Part shown: positions 33,139 to 40,909 of the stretch, one piece after another
How the letters are laid out: each line of letters starts with the position of its first letter
Numbering within the stretch: the stretch's first letter is position 1
Position numbers and translations under genes: made by a program
From: CBDEGK01 sp965237855
Lineage (GTDB): Bacteria; Pseudomonadota; Gammaproteobacteria; Pseudomonadales; Halieaceae
Reading direction: 5' to 3'
Length of the DNA: 64,000 nt
Assembly: GCA_965237855.1 (NCBI GenBank)
Contig: CBDEGK010000008.1
Span: forward strand, 930,001-994,000
The notes under the pieces: generated by a model
What the model saw: only the letters and a program-made list of their open reading frames with translations
Database searches by the model: none
Told to the model about the DNA's origin: nothing

Positions 33139-33939
33139 ATGAAGCGGTATCTACCCATGCTGGCGGGGCTGACATTTTGTGTTGGCCCCGCTCTCATTTC
33201 AGCCCAGGACTATATCGACCTCGAGGTCGAGCGCGATGTAGCACCACCACGGGTGACCGCAGCGCCAGCCACGGTAAATTCCCAGGTCGCAGATGCGCCT
33301 TCTCAGACCAGCTCTAGCCAGACCAACAGTAGCAACCTCGGTGAGATGTTCTACCAGTTGCAGATATTGCAACAGGAGGTGATGCTGTTACGCGGTCAGG
33401 TGGAAGAGCAGGCCCACGAAATCCGTCAACTCAAGCAACAGAGCCTGGAACGTTATGTGGATATCGATCGCCGTCTGAGCAACGGCGGCGGCACTGCGTC
33501 TGCCGCCGGTTCCAGCGCGGGTACGCAGCCAGTGCCCACTGCCCAGGAGCTGGCCGGGGAGGGAGATGCCTACCGCGCTGCCTATAGCCTGGTGCGCAGT
33601 CAGAAATTCAAGGATGCCGTGTCAGCGTTCAAACAATTCCTGGTGGATTTTCCCGGTGGCCGCTTCGCCCCCAATGCCCATTATTGGCTGGGCGAGCTGT
33701 ACCTGGTAGTCACGCCACAGGATTTGGAATCTTCCCGCCAGTCGTTTGTCTTACTGCTCGAGCAGTACCCGGGCAACAGCAAGGAAGCCGATGCGCTGTA
33801 CAAGCTCGGCAAGGTTTATTTTCAAAAAGGTAATGCCGACCAGGCCCGGGTGTATCTCGACCGGGTGATTAACGAGTACGGCAGTAGCAATAGTTCCGCG
33901 GTTAAACTGGCCCGGGACTTCATCACCGAAAACTACTGA
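33139..33939 (+). CDS. cpoB: Cell division coordinator CpoB (YbgF)
   Basis: Periplasmic protein of 266 residues that couples peptidoglycan synthesis by PBP1B with Tol-driven outer-membrane constriction. A signal peptide (MLAGLTFCVGPALISA) is followed by a coiled-coil trimerisation region (YQLQILQQEVMLLRGQVEEQ) and a low-complexity Gly/Ser/Ala linker. Three TPR-like repeats end the protein (AYSLVRSQKFKDAVSAFKQF, YWLGELYLV, DALYKLGKVYFQKGNADQAR). Last gene of the Tol unit proper, ten bases from queE. Confidence 0.95.
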   Translation: MKRYLPMLAGLTFCVGPALISAQDYIDLEVERDVAPPRVTAAPATVNSQVADAPSQTSSSQTNSSNLGEMFYQLQILQQEVMLLRGQVEEQAHEIRQLKQQSLERYVDIDRRLSNGGGTASAAGSSAGTQPVPTAQELAGEGDAYRAAYSLVRSQKFKDAVSAFKQFLVDFPGGRFAPNAHYWLGELYLVVTPQDLESSRQSFVLLLEQYPGNSKEADALYKLGKVYFQKGNADQARVYLDRVINEYGSSNSSAVKLARDFITENY

Positions 33940-33948
33940 GGCACGATT

Positions 33949-34617
33949 GTGGCTCAGCCTCCCCCTCGAAGTGATGACAGTGTGCGCATCACGGAAATCT
34001 TTTACTCCCTACAGGGAGAGGCCCGTACGGTTGGCTATCCGACCGTGTTTGTACGGCTCACGGGTTGCCCGCTGCGCTGCGTCTACTGTGACACGGAATA
34101 TGCCTTTTACGGCGGAGAGCAACGTCAGCTGTCTCATATTCTGGCCGAAGTGGCGCAGTACCAGCCGCGCTATGTCTGTGTGACTGGTGGTGAACCCTTG
34201 GCTCAACCCAACTGTCTGCCACTGTTGTCATTACTCTGCGATGCCGGCTACGAGGTGTCTCTGGAGACCAGCGGTGCCATGAATGTCAGTGGCGTTGATG
34301 AGCGAGTCAGCAAGGTGCTAGACCTGAAGACGCCGGGCTCGGGTGAGGTGAAGCGCAATGACTACAGCAATATCGCTCGACTGGATCAGCAAGACCAGGT
34401 CAAATTTGTGATCTGCGATCGCCAGGATTACGAGTGGGCCCGCTTCAAGCTGGATGAATATCAATTGACTGAGCGGGCCGGGGAGGTGCTGTTCTCGCCC
34501 AGCTTCGGTCAGATCAATCACACAGACCTGGCCGACTGGATCGTGGCGGATAATCTGCCGGTACGATTTCAGTTGCAGCTGCACAAACTGTTGTGGAACG
34601 ACGAACCTGGGCGTTGA
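33949..34617 (+). CDS. queE: 7-carboxy-7-deazaguanine synthase QueE
   Basis: Radical SAM enzyme making the 7-deazapurine core of queuosine from 6-carboxytetrahydropterin. 222 residues from a GTG at 33949. The cluster-binding motif LTGCPLRCVYCDTEYAF has the CxxxCxxC spacing, and VTGGEPLAQPN is the SAM-binding GGEP. The C-terminal part (FSPSFGQIN, RFQLQLHKLLWN) is typical. It partners with queC ten bases downstream; queD and queF/folE are not in the window. Confidence 0.95.
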   Translation: MAQPPPRSDDSVRITEIFYSLQGEARTVGYPTVFVRLTGCPLRCVYCDTEYAFYGGEQRQLSHILAEVAQYQPRYVCVTGGEPLAQPNCLPLLSLLCDAGYEVSLETSGAMNVSGVDERVSKVLDLKTPGSGEVKRNDYSNIARLDQQDQVKFVICDRQDYEWARFKLDEYQLTERAGEVLFSPSFGQINHTDLADWIVADNLPVRFQLQLHKLLWNDEPGR

Positions 34618-34626
34618 GAAAAAAGT

Positions 34627-35301
34627 ATGAGTAACAAGAAAGCCGTGATCCTGGTATCAGGGGGGCTCGATTCCACCACCGTGTTAGCTATGGCCCTGAG
34701 CCAGGGCTATGAGTGCTACACCATCAGTTTCGACTACGGTCAGCGCCATCGTTCCGAATTGGTTGCGGCCGAGCGTGTTTCAACGGCCATGGCTGCGGCT
34801 GAACACAAGGTGGTACACCTGAACCTGGACAGCATTGGCGGCTCGGCCCTGACGGACACAGATATCGCTGTTCCCGAACAGGAAACCGAGGGTATTCCTA
34901 TCACCTATGTGCCTGCCAGAAACACCATCTTTTTGTCCATTGCCCTGGGTTGGGCCGAGGTGCTGGACGCGCACAGCATCTGGATTGGCGTCAATGCGGT
35001 GGATTATTCCGGATATCCCGATTGTCGCCCGGAATATATACAGGCCTTCGAGACCATGGCCAACCTGGCCACCAGGATTGGCGTTGAAGGTGCTGGATTG
35101 CGGGTGATTACACCGCTTGAAGAAATGGGTAAGGGCGACATCATCCGGGCCGGGCGAGCGCTGGGAGTAAACTACAGCCTCACGGTCTCCTGTTACCAGG
35201 CTAGCCCAGAGGGCTTGGCCTGCGGCGTGTGTGACAGCTGCCGACTGCGCAAGCAGGGATTCACAGATGCCGGGGTGGGGGATCCCACCCGCTACAGCTA
35301 A
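34627..35301 (+). CDS. queC: 7-cyano-7-deazaguanine synthase QueC
   Basis: ATP-dependent enzyme that converts 7-carboxy-7-deazaguanine to preQ0. 224 residues. The PP-loop SGGLDSTTVLAMAL lies near the N-terminus, followed by SFDYGQRHRSEL, YVPARNTIFLSIALGWAE and the zinc-binding cysteines in CYQASPEGLACGVCDSCRLR. Its TAA stop codon forms the left edge of an inverted-repeat element. Confidence 0.96.
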   Translation: MSNKKAVILVSGGLDSTTVLAMALSQGYECYTISFDYGQRHRSELVAAERVSTAMAAAEHKVVHLNLDSIGGSALTDTDIAVPEQETEGIPITYVPARNTIFLSIALGWAEVLDAHSIWIGVNAVDYSGYPDCRPEYIQAFETMANLATRIGVEGAGLRVITPLEEMGKGDIIRAGRALGVNYSLTVSCYQASPEGLACGVCDSCRLRKQGFTDAGVGDPTRYS

Positions 35302-35364
35302 AAGGGGACAGGCCGGCTCGCGCAAGCCACGTTTTTTCTAGCAAAAAACGTGCCCTGTCCCCCC
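35301..35364. repeat. Inverted repeat of the GGGGACAGG type
   Basis: Outer arms GGGGACAGG (35304-35312) and CCTGTCCCC (35354-35362) enclose inner arms CACGTTTTTT (35328-35337) and AAAAAACGTG (35343-35352) with a CTAGC loop. The left half has an extra ~15 GC-rich bases between outer and inner arms. The element abuts the queC stop and precedes the tRNA promoter. Its architecture resembles the GGGGTCAGATCCC repeats but the sequence is a different family. Confidence 0.7.
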
Positions 35365-35392
35365 TTGATTCTTTGCCCAAAATCCGTACTAT
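35365..35392 (+). promoter_or_regulatory. Promoter of tRNA-Lys
   Basis: TTGATT at 35365-35370 and TACTAT at 35387-35392 are spaced by 16 bases, placing the transcription start near 35399, nine bases before the tRNA. Confidence 0.55.
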
Positions 35393-35407
35393 ACGCACCT
35401 CCTTCTG

Positions 35408-35483
35408 GGGCCGTTAGCTCAGTTGGTAGAGCAGTTGGCTTTTAACCAATTGGTCGCTGGTTCGAATCCAGCACGGCCCACCA
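35408..35483 (+). tRNA. tRNA-Lys (anticodon UUU)
   Basis: A complete cloverleaf of 76 bases. The acceptor arms GGGCCGT and ACGGCCC pair fully; the D arm is GCTCAGTTGGTAGAGC; the anticodon arm GTTGG-CTTTTAA-CCAAT presents TTT; the T arm is CTGG-TTCGAAT-CCAG. The CCA end is encoded. A rho-independent terminator follows, so it is a single-tRNA unit. Confidence 0.96.
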
Positions 35484-35490
35484 TATAAAC

Positions 35491-35523
35491 AAAAAAGGCT
35501 GCCCATAGGGCAGCCTTTTTTTT
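35491..35523 (+). terminator. Rho-independent terminator after tRNA-Lys
   Basis: A stem of AAGGCTGCCC against GGGCAGCCTT with a three-base loop ATA is followed by a run of T, and preceded by a run of A, so it could also serve the leftward oxidoreductase gene that ends at 35553. Confidence 0.9.
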
Positions 35524-35552
35524 GTTTCTGGAGTGTGTTGGTCAACCCAACT

Positions 35553-36536
35553 TTAACTAGCAAACGTCTCCGCAATCAGCCGATGGTTTTCAATGCTACG
35601 TTCGGGGCTCATACCAATACTGGGTGAGTACAGCAGCGGTGTTTCGGTCAATCCCTGCCATTGACTCATGCGTTCCCGGGCTTCCGCCGGGGTGCCGGTA
35701 ATGGCTATTTCATCAATCATCTCATCGGTGACAGCCTCGGTCATAGCGGCGAAGTCGCCCCTGCGAAAAGCGTCGGCAATCACAGCGCCTTGCTCGCGCC
35801 AGCCGTGCACATCGAGAATGCTGTGATAGAGCGGGGTGGAATAATAGAACCCGATTTGCGCGCGGGCTTCATTGCGGGCCTGTTCGACATCCTCTGAAAT
35901 CGCGCAGATCACATAGGGTGCCAGTACACATTGGCTGCCCTCCAGTGCCGGCAGCACCACTTCCTTGATATAGCCGCGGGTGTACACCGGGTGGCCGACT
36001 AAGCCGTCCGCCACCCTGGCGGCACAGCGAATCATGCCCTTGTTGACGCCTGCAACATAGATGGGAATGCTGTCGCGCGCAGCAGCCGGTCGCATGAACT
36101 GTGGAATGTTGACGGTGTAGTGCTCACCGTCGTACTTGAGTCCACCACCTTTGCGGGTGGAGAAGGTGGCACGAATCAGTTCCACCGCTTCCTGCATGCG
36201 CGGTGCAGGCGGGCTGTCGAAGGGAATGGAGTACCATTTTTCGTTCATGCTCTTGGTGCCGGAACCCAAGCCCAAAATCGTGCGGCCGCCGGATATCTCA
36301 TCAATATCCATGGCGCCGTTGGCCGCCAGCAGGGGCGTGCGCATAAAGGCGTAGGCAATGGCGCTGCCGACTTTTACCCGCTCGGTGGCCGCGGCCACAG
36401 CGGCCATGCGCACCAAGCAGTGCTGGTGAAAAAACTCGGTCAGCCACACGGAATCAAAACCATTGGCCTCGGCCAGTTGCGCCGCTGCAATCTGATCCGC
36501 GATCTTGGTGGTGCTTAATATCATGCCGTATTTCAT
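35553..36536 (-). CDS. LLM-class (luciferase-like) flavin-dependent oxidoreductase
   Basis: TIM-barrel enzyme of 327 residues in the bacterial luciferase-like superfamily, using FMN or F420. The features are an N-terminal MKYGMILSTTKIADQIAAAQ, the LAEANGFDSVWLTEFF segment, TERVKVGSAIAYAFMRTP and the phosphate-binding GRTILGLGSGTKSMNEKW. This subgroup resembles F420-type mer-like proteins found widely in Halieaceae and actinobacteria; the substrate is unknown. It is transcribed away from a MarR gene, and a 17-base palindrome (36566-36582) sits 30 bases before its start. Probably a catabolic or detoxifying oxidoreductase. Confidence 0.88.
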   Translation of the reverse strand: MKYGMILSTTKIADQIAAAQLAEANGFDSVWLTEFFHQHCLVRMAAVAAATERVKVGSAIAYAFMRTPLLAANGAMDIDEISGGRTILGLGSGTKSMNEKWYSIPFDSPPAPRMQEAVELIRATFSTRKGGGLKYDGEHYTVNIPQFMRPAAARDSIPIYVAGVNKGMIRCAARVADGLVGHPVYTRGYIKEVVLPALEGSQCVLAPYVICAISEDVEQARNEARAQIGFYYSTPLYHSILDVHGWREQGAVIADAFRRGDFAAMTEAVTDEMIDEIAITGTPAEARERMSQWQGLTETPLLYSPSIGMSPERSIENHRLIAETFAS

Positions 36537-36565
36537 GCGAGGCTGCCTGTCTTACATTTGAAACG

Positions 36566-36582
36566 CGATGGTAGCACCATCG
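36566..36582. promoter_or_regulatory. Palindrome upstream of the LLM oxidoreductase gene
   Basis: CGATGGT and ACCATCG form perfect seven-base arms around AGC. The location 30 bases before the start codon, in the gap shared with a MarR gene, suggests an operator, but there is only one copy and no matching site elsewhere in the window was noticed. Confidence 0.4.
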
Positions 36583-36746
36583 TGGCGCGGTCGGCTGTAT
36601 GGCGGCCGTTGCCATTGCGATCGATATCTTCCCGATTGGAGAAAAGCATTTCGGTTAACGGCAGATTGAAGCTGGCGCGAATAGTTTACGGGCTTGGGTT
36701 AAGCTAGACATAATTTTTATTCCTCGCTGAAAGGCTTACGCCCCGC

Positions 36747-37211
36747 ATGAGCATTGACAGGTATCAACTCGATCACAACATCGGTTTTCTGGTGAACGAT
36801 ATTTCCCGTTTGATATCCACAGAATACAACCGAATCATGAAGCCACTGGGTCTCACTCGCGCACAGTGGCGGGTTATTGTTCACTTGCATCGCAATGACG
36901 GCATGACTCAATCTGAATTGGCCGAGCTGCTTGACGTGGGTAAAGTATCTGTCGGCGGCTTGATAGATCGCCTCGAACACAGCGGCTGGGTCGAACGCCG
37001 CAACGATCCGACTGATCGCCGTAGCAACCTGGTTTTTCTGACCAAAAAGGGCCGCGCCATTGAAAAAGAGATGGAGAAGACTGGCCGTGAGCTGACCCGG
37101 CAGACCTTGCGCAACCTGGGTCCGGATGAGCGTACGCAACTGGTGGACTTGCTGATTGCGGTGAAGAGCAATTTGCTGGAAATTGAGCACGATCACGACG
37201 AGGCGGAATAG
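36747..37211 (+). CDS. MarR family regulator (paralogue 1)
   Basis: 154-residue winged-helix regulator, typically a repressor released by phenolic or acyl ligands. The recognition region is MTQSELAELLDVGKVSVGGL followed by the wing RNDPTDRRSNLVFLTKKGR. It is clearly paralogous to the MarR protein encoded at 42594-43058: same length, and matching strings such as LGLTRAQ/LGLTRSQ, HLHRNDGMTQ/HLSRNDGLTQ and GKVSVGGLIDRL/GKVAIGGLLDRL. It is divergent from the LLM oxidoreductase gene and convergent with the thioesterase gene. Confidence 0.93.
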   Translation: MSIDRYQLDHNIGFLVNDISRLISTEYNRIMKPLGLTRAQWRVIVHLHRNDGMTQSELAELLDVGKVSVGGLIDRLEHSGWVERRNDPTDRRSNLVFLTKKGRAIEKEMEKTGRELTRQTLRNLGPDERTQLVDLLIAVKSNLLEIEHDHDEAE

Positions 37212-37272
37212 CCTTTTCACCGGCCGCTTGGGCAGGCTATCCGTTAGCAGCTGCCCAGAGCGGGTCGACCCA

Positions 37273-38123
37273 TCAGGTGATGATGCGGTAGGGAATACAG
37301 CCGCGGGCGTAGATTCTCTGGTCGTCTTTGCCCGCGACTTCAACGTCGCTATAAAGGATTTCGTTATCCTGGTAGGCCACCTTGGCATAGGCGATCAGAT
37401 CCTGGGCCGGTGGTGCCGCCAGTATTTGGGCCTGCATGGTTGGTGTTGATGCCTTGTAAGGTCCTGGTCCGACCTGGGCCCAGCCAGCCATAGCGCCGGC
37501 GGTATCCAGCAGGGCCAGTGCCGCGCCTTCATGGGTGCCGTTGCTGGCGTTATCACCATGGCTGTCGATCCACGGCATCAACAGGCGCGCTTCGCCGCCC
37601 GCCATATGTTCAATAACAATGCCGCGCTCGTGAATAAAGGGCACCATCTCAGTGATGGCCGGGCCCATATCGCCGGGTTCGTCACCGGCCACGGCGCTTT
37701 TACATTGGGGCCATCGAGCAAGCCTGCCCCTTTGCGTCCGCGAATCATGAGGCTGGCGTGAGCCACGTCTTTGCCGGCGTCGCTGGTACAAGTGACTTCC
37801 ACGAAAGCCAGTTCTTTACCACGCTTCAATAGGCGGGCATGGGCAGTAACACCCTCATTGATGGCGGCAGAGAGATAATTGATCTGGATACCCACGGTGT
37901 GAAAGGGGCCGATATCGGCACCCAGTGCCGTGCGCGCGGTGGCGTGAGCGCCGATGATAGACAGGGAGGCGTAAACACCGCCGTGCAGGGCGCCACCCGG
38001 ATTGGAGTTGCCTTCGCGAAAGGGCAGTTTGAGAATGGCTTCTGCATCGCCAATGGACTCTGCCTGTATACCCAGGGTGCGGGCATAAGCCGATTGTTCA
38101 ACCCAGTTCTGTACGTCACTCAT
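37273..38123 (-). pseudogene. Double hot-dog thioesterase (PaaI-like), split by one frameshift
   Basis: Two hot-dog domains in different frames. The N-terminal frame (from ATG 38123) holds the first domain with GGALHGGVYASLSIIGAHA and ends naturally at HASLMIRGRKGAGLL. The second frame carries SAVAGDEPGDMGPAITEMVP and the second domain with NGTHEGAALALLDTAGAMAG to ARGCIPYRIIT. Adding one base to the run of four T at 37698-37701 (plus strand) unites them into about 283 residues, a normal double hot-dog acyl-CoA thioesterase. It is downstream of the zinc dehydrogenase gene by 30 bases on the same strand, so it probably hydrolyses CoA esters in the same pathway. Mutation versus read error cannot be resolved here. 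Confidence 0.85.
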
Positions 38124-38153
38124 GTGTTGGTCTCTCTTTGTCTCAGTAATGGC

Positions 38154-39248
38154 CTAAAATTCAGGAATCAGGCAGGAATGAATGGATTCGTCGCCGGGAA
38201 TTTCCCGGGCCAGTGTCTTAATCGCCAGCTCTGCTTCTTCGAGTTTGAAATTGTGGGTGTGCATGGCTGCCATTGGCACCACGCCGGCTTCAATGGTCTT
38301 GATCGCCGATTGGTAACCGCTGGAGGTCACACCCATCGCACCCTTGATGGTAATTTCCTGCACCACAATCAGGTCGGAGATGAAATTGGGAATGGCTTTA
38401 AAACCCTTCATACCTGCCAGCACGATGGTGCCGCCGGCGCGTACAAAGCTGATGGCATCGACCACCGGTTTGACCGCGTAAGAGCTCACATCCACCACCA
38501 CGTCAGCGCGTTTGCCGCCGGTGATTTCTTTGACCCGGCGGATGGGGTCCTCGTTGTCTACGTCGATGGTGTAGTCTGCGCCGTAGAGTTTGGCGAGCTT
38601 GAGCTTTTCCGAGTCCGCTGCCAGGCCGGTGACAATAATTTTGCCAGCGCCGGCCTGACGGCAGGCGATAACACTGGCCAGGCCGCGTTGGCCCGGCCCC
38701 ATAATCACCACGTCGTCACCCACCTTGGTTTGCGGAACCTCGACGGCCCAGCGGAAGCCGGCGCCTAGCGGGTTAAACATCACCGCTACTTCCGCTGGCA
38801 GATCCGGGTCCATCTTGTGAACTATGGAATTGCGATCGAGAAACATGTACTGGGAGTACGAACCCCACAGGCCGGGCTCATCACTCAGCGGGATATAGGA
38901 GTAGATTCGCCGGGTGCCGCACAGGTGATAATCACCACTGTGGCAGGTGGAGCAGCTGTGGCAGGCGATCATGGTTTCAACCGCCACCCGATCGCCGACA
39001 TTGACACCCCATCGTCGGGCGGCGTTATCGCCTATGGCGGCAATGCGTCCCAGTGGTTCATGGCCTGGTACCGCTGGCATAGGGGTCCCCAGCACGCCTT
39101 CATATTGCTCGTAATCGCTGCCGCAGATGCCGCAGGCCTCGATTTGCAGGATGGCGCTTTCCGCATCGATATCGGGCATCTTGATATCCATGGGCTCCAG
39201 CACACGTTTGTCGGTTTGCACCATGGCGAAAGAGGTTTTAGGCAGCAT
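38154..39248 (-). CDS. Zinc-dependent alcohol dehydrogenase (MDR family)
   Basis: 364-residue medium-chain dehydrogenase/reductase. The catalytic zinc site is seen in EACGICGSDYEQYEG (Cys) and PAVPGHEPLGRIAAIG (His-Glu). The structural zinc site is the cysteine cluster CHSCSTCHSGDYHLC. The NAD(P) fold has VVIMGPGQRGLASVIACRQA, with G-x-G-x-x-G reading as GPGQRG. It oxidises an alcohol or reduces an aldehyde of unknown identity. The promoter region toward the divergent decarboxylase-like gene contains the 26-base motif also found before the second MarR gene, so it is a likely target of that regulator. Confidence 0.92.
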   Translation of the reverse strand: MLPKTSFAMVQTDKRVLEPMDIKMPDIDAESAILQIEACGICGSDYEQYEGVLGTPMPAVPGHEPLGRIAAIGDNAARRWGVNVGDRVAVETMIACHSCSTCHSGDYHLCGTRRIYSYIPLSDEPGLWGSYSQYMFLDRNSIVHKMDPDLPAEVAVMFNPLGAGFRWAVEVPQTKVGDDVVIMGPGQRGLASVIACRQAGAGKIIVTGLAADSEKLKLAKLYGADYTIDVDNEDPIRRVKEITGGKRADVVVDVSSYAVKPVVDAISFVRAGGTIVLAGMKGFKAIPNFISDLIVVQEITIKGAMGVTSSGYQSAIKTIEAGVVPMAAMHTHNFKLEEAELAIKTLAREIPGDESIHSCLIPEF

Positions 39249-39317
39249 TGGAGGCTCCTGTCATGCCCGCGAATCAGTCGGAAGACTGACAGGCAGAAAA
39301 AATGGTATTGATGCTAA

Positions 39318-39343
39318 TAATACACATGTGTACTATATGCATC
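39318..39343. promoter_or_regulatory. Putative MarR operator, site 1
   Basis: A 26-base motif containing the perfect 12-base palindrome TACACATGTGTA (39321-39332) followed by CTATATGCATC. It lies 70 bases before the alcohol dehydrogenase start and 65 before the decarboxylase-like start. Twenty-one of 26 bases match the reverse complement of 43096-43121, the promoter of the MarR gene at 42594-43058. Confidence 0.75.
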
Positions 39344-39407
39344 AAGCACCGCCGAGCAGTTGTTATCCGAGCGGCCAGAATGAGCCTTTTAGGGAGGAAA
39401 ATCGACC

Positions 39408-39986
39408 ATGAGCGCCACTGCCAAGATAGAAACCCTGAGCATCGAGGAATCGGTGCGGCGGGCTGAAGAGGTGGGCATATTGCCCCAGCTTGCGGAACTG
39501 AATATATTTCGTACCCTGTTGCGGCACCCCAAATTGGCCAAAGTTGTCAGCGATATGCTGATGATGCTGCTCGGTGATGGCAATCAGTTGGATACGCGGT
39601 TGCGCGAGCTGGTGATTATGCGCATCGGCTGGGCAACCGCTTGTGATTATGAATGGACCCAACACTGGCCAATTGCCCAGCTGTTCGGTTGCTCCGAAGA
39701 GGAACTGCTGGCGGTGCGCGATTGGACGGATGCTGACTGCCTGACCGCGGCGGACAAGGCGGTACTCGCCGCCACTGATGACACTTTACAGCAGGGTCGT
39801 ATGTCGGATCAGACCTGGAACGATTGCCTGAAGGAATTGAAGCAGCCTGAAGTCCTATTGGAACTGTGCGTGGCCATAGGAGCCTGGCGCATGATTTCAC
39901 AATTGGCGCGCAGTACCGGGGTCGAGCTCGAAGAGGGCGTGGACTCCTGGCCGCCGGATGGCCAGACCGGACAAGCACACAACTGA
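39408..39986 (+). CDS. Carboxymuconolactone decarboxylase-like protein
   Basis: 192-residue helical protein of the AhpD/CMD superfamily. The conserved core is DTRLRELVIMRIGWATACDY followed by EWTQHWPIAQ, where Glu-His-type residues and one Cys are kept but the second Cys of the AhpD CxxC is missing. That argues against alkylhydroperoxidase activity and for a CMD-like lyase or an uncharacterised role. The ATG has AGGGAGGAA upstream. It is divergent from the alcohol dehydrogenase and leads a two-gene rightward unit with the MaoC hydratase 26 bases downstream. Confidence 0.88.
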   Translation: MSATAKIETLSIEESVRRAEEVGILPQLAELNIFRTLLRHPKLAKVVSDMLMMLLGDGNQLDTRLRELVIMRIGWATACDYEWTQHWPIAQLFGCSEEELLAVRDWTDADCLTAADKAVLAATDDTLQQGRMSDQTWNDCLKELKQPEVLLELCVAIGAWRMISQLARSTGVELEEGVDSWPPDGQTGQAHN

Positions 39987-40012
39987 ACACTGAAAAACAG
40001 AGGATTCTTACC

Positions 40013-40864
40013 ATGAGCAAACCTGCGATCTCCAATGACATCATTGGAATGAAATTTGAACCAGTGTCCGTCAAGTGGCGCGACAACGACACCATGCTCT
40101 ACGCACTGGCTGTCGGCTGTAACCCGGAGGAACATCTGGACTTTGTCTATGAGGGAAAAGGCCCGAAAGTGGTACCGACCTACGGTGTGATCCCCGGCAT
40201 GACCTGCCTGGGCGGCCTCAACGATGCGGTCGACATCAACTTGTTGATGGTGTTGCACGGTGAGCAATCCCTCGAGATGTATCGCCCGATTCCGGCGCGT
40301 CCAAAGAACGCTACCGCCCAGGGTTCGGTAAAAGATGTATTCGACAAAGGTAAAGCAGCCGTCATTTCAGTGGATTGTGAGGTTTCCGATGATGATGGTC
40401 CTATCCTGAAAACCAATTCCAGCATTTTTGTACGGGGTGCGGGTGGCTTTGGTGGCGAGCGTGGTCCCTCAACTGCCGGGGTGAACGCGCCGCCTGAGCG
40501 TGAGCCAGATCATGTGGTGGAGTATCAAACCTTGCCACAGCAGGGGGCCCTGTATCGCCTGACCGGTGATCGCGTGCCGCTGCACATTGATCCCGAGTTC
40601 GCCACCACGGCCGGTTATGACAAACCCTTTATGCACGGCTTGTGCACCTACGGTTTTGTCTGCCGGGCGGTGATGGAAACCTTCTGCGACAACGAACCCG
40701 AACAATTTAAATCACTCAGCGGTCGCTTTGCGGACCAGGTGTGGTTTGGCGACACCATAGTCACCAAAATGTGGAAGACCGGCTCCGGTGAAGTCATTGT
40801 GCAAGCAGAGACGCAGACGGGCGCCGTAGTGATCTCCCAGGGCAAGGCGACCTTCGCGGAATAA
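40013..40864 (+). CDS. MaoC-like (R)-specific enoyl-CoA hydratase, two hot-dog domains
   Basis: 283 residues with the layout of the hydratase 2 family (as in peroxisomal MFE-2): an N-terminal degenerate hot-dog (SVKWRDNDTMLYALAVGCNP) and a C-terminal catalytic one. The hydratase motif is LHIDPEFATTAGYDKPFMHGL, with the Asp and His that activate water, then CTYGFVCRAVME. It hydrates trans-2-enoyl-CoA esters in beta-oxidation of fatty acids or side chains of sterols. The ATG at 40013 is favoured; the longer in-frame start lies in the previous gene. Confidence 0.92.
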   Translation: MSKPAISNDIIGMKFEPVSVKWRDNDTMLYALAVGCNPEEHLDFVYEGKGPKVVPTYGVIPGMTCLGGLNDAVDINLLMVLHGEQSLEMYRPIPARPKNATAQGSVKDVFDKGKAAVISVDCEVSDDDGPILKTNSSIFVRGAGGFGGERGPSTAGVNAPPEREPDHVVEYQTLPQQGALYRLTGDRVPLHIDPEFATTAGYDKPFMHGLCTYGFVCRAVMETFCDNEPEQFKSLSGRFADQVWFGDTIVTKMWKTGSGEVIVQAETQTGAVVISQGKATFAE

Positions 40865-40909
40865 TTAGTCAAGCAGAGACTATTGCAACAGCTGGTTAGT
40901 CTCAGCTGT

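Noticed and set aside
37839..38768. 309-codon plus-strand frame across the thioesterase and dehydrogenase genes
   Set aside because: It is antisense to two genes with clear domains and lacks any conserved pattern.
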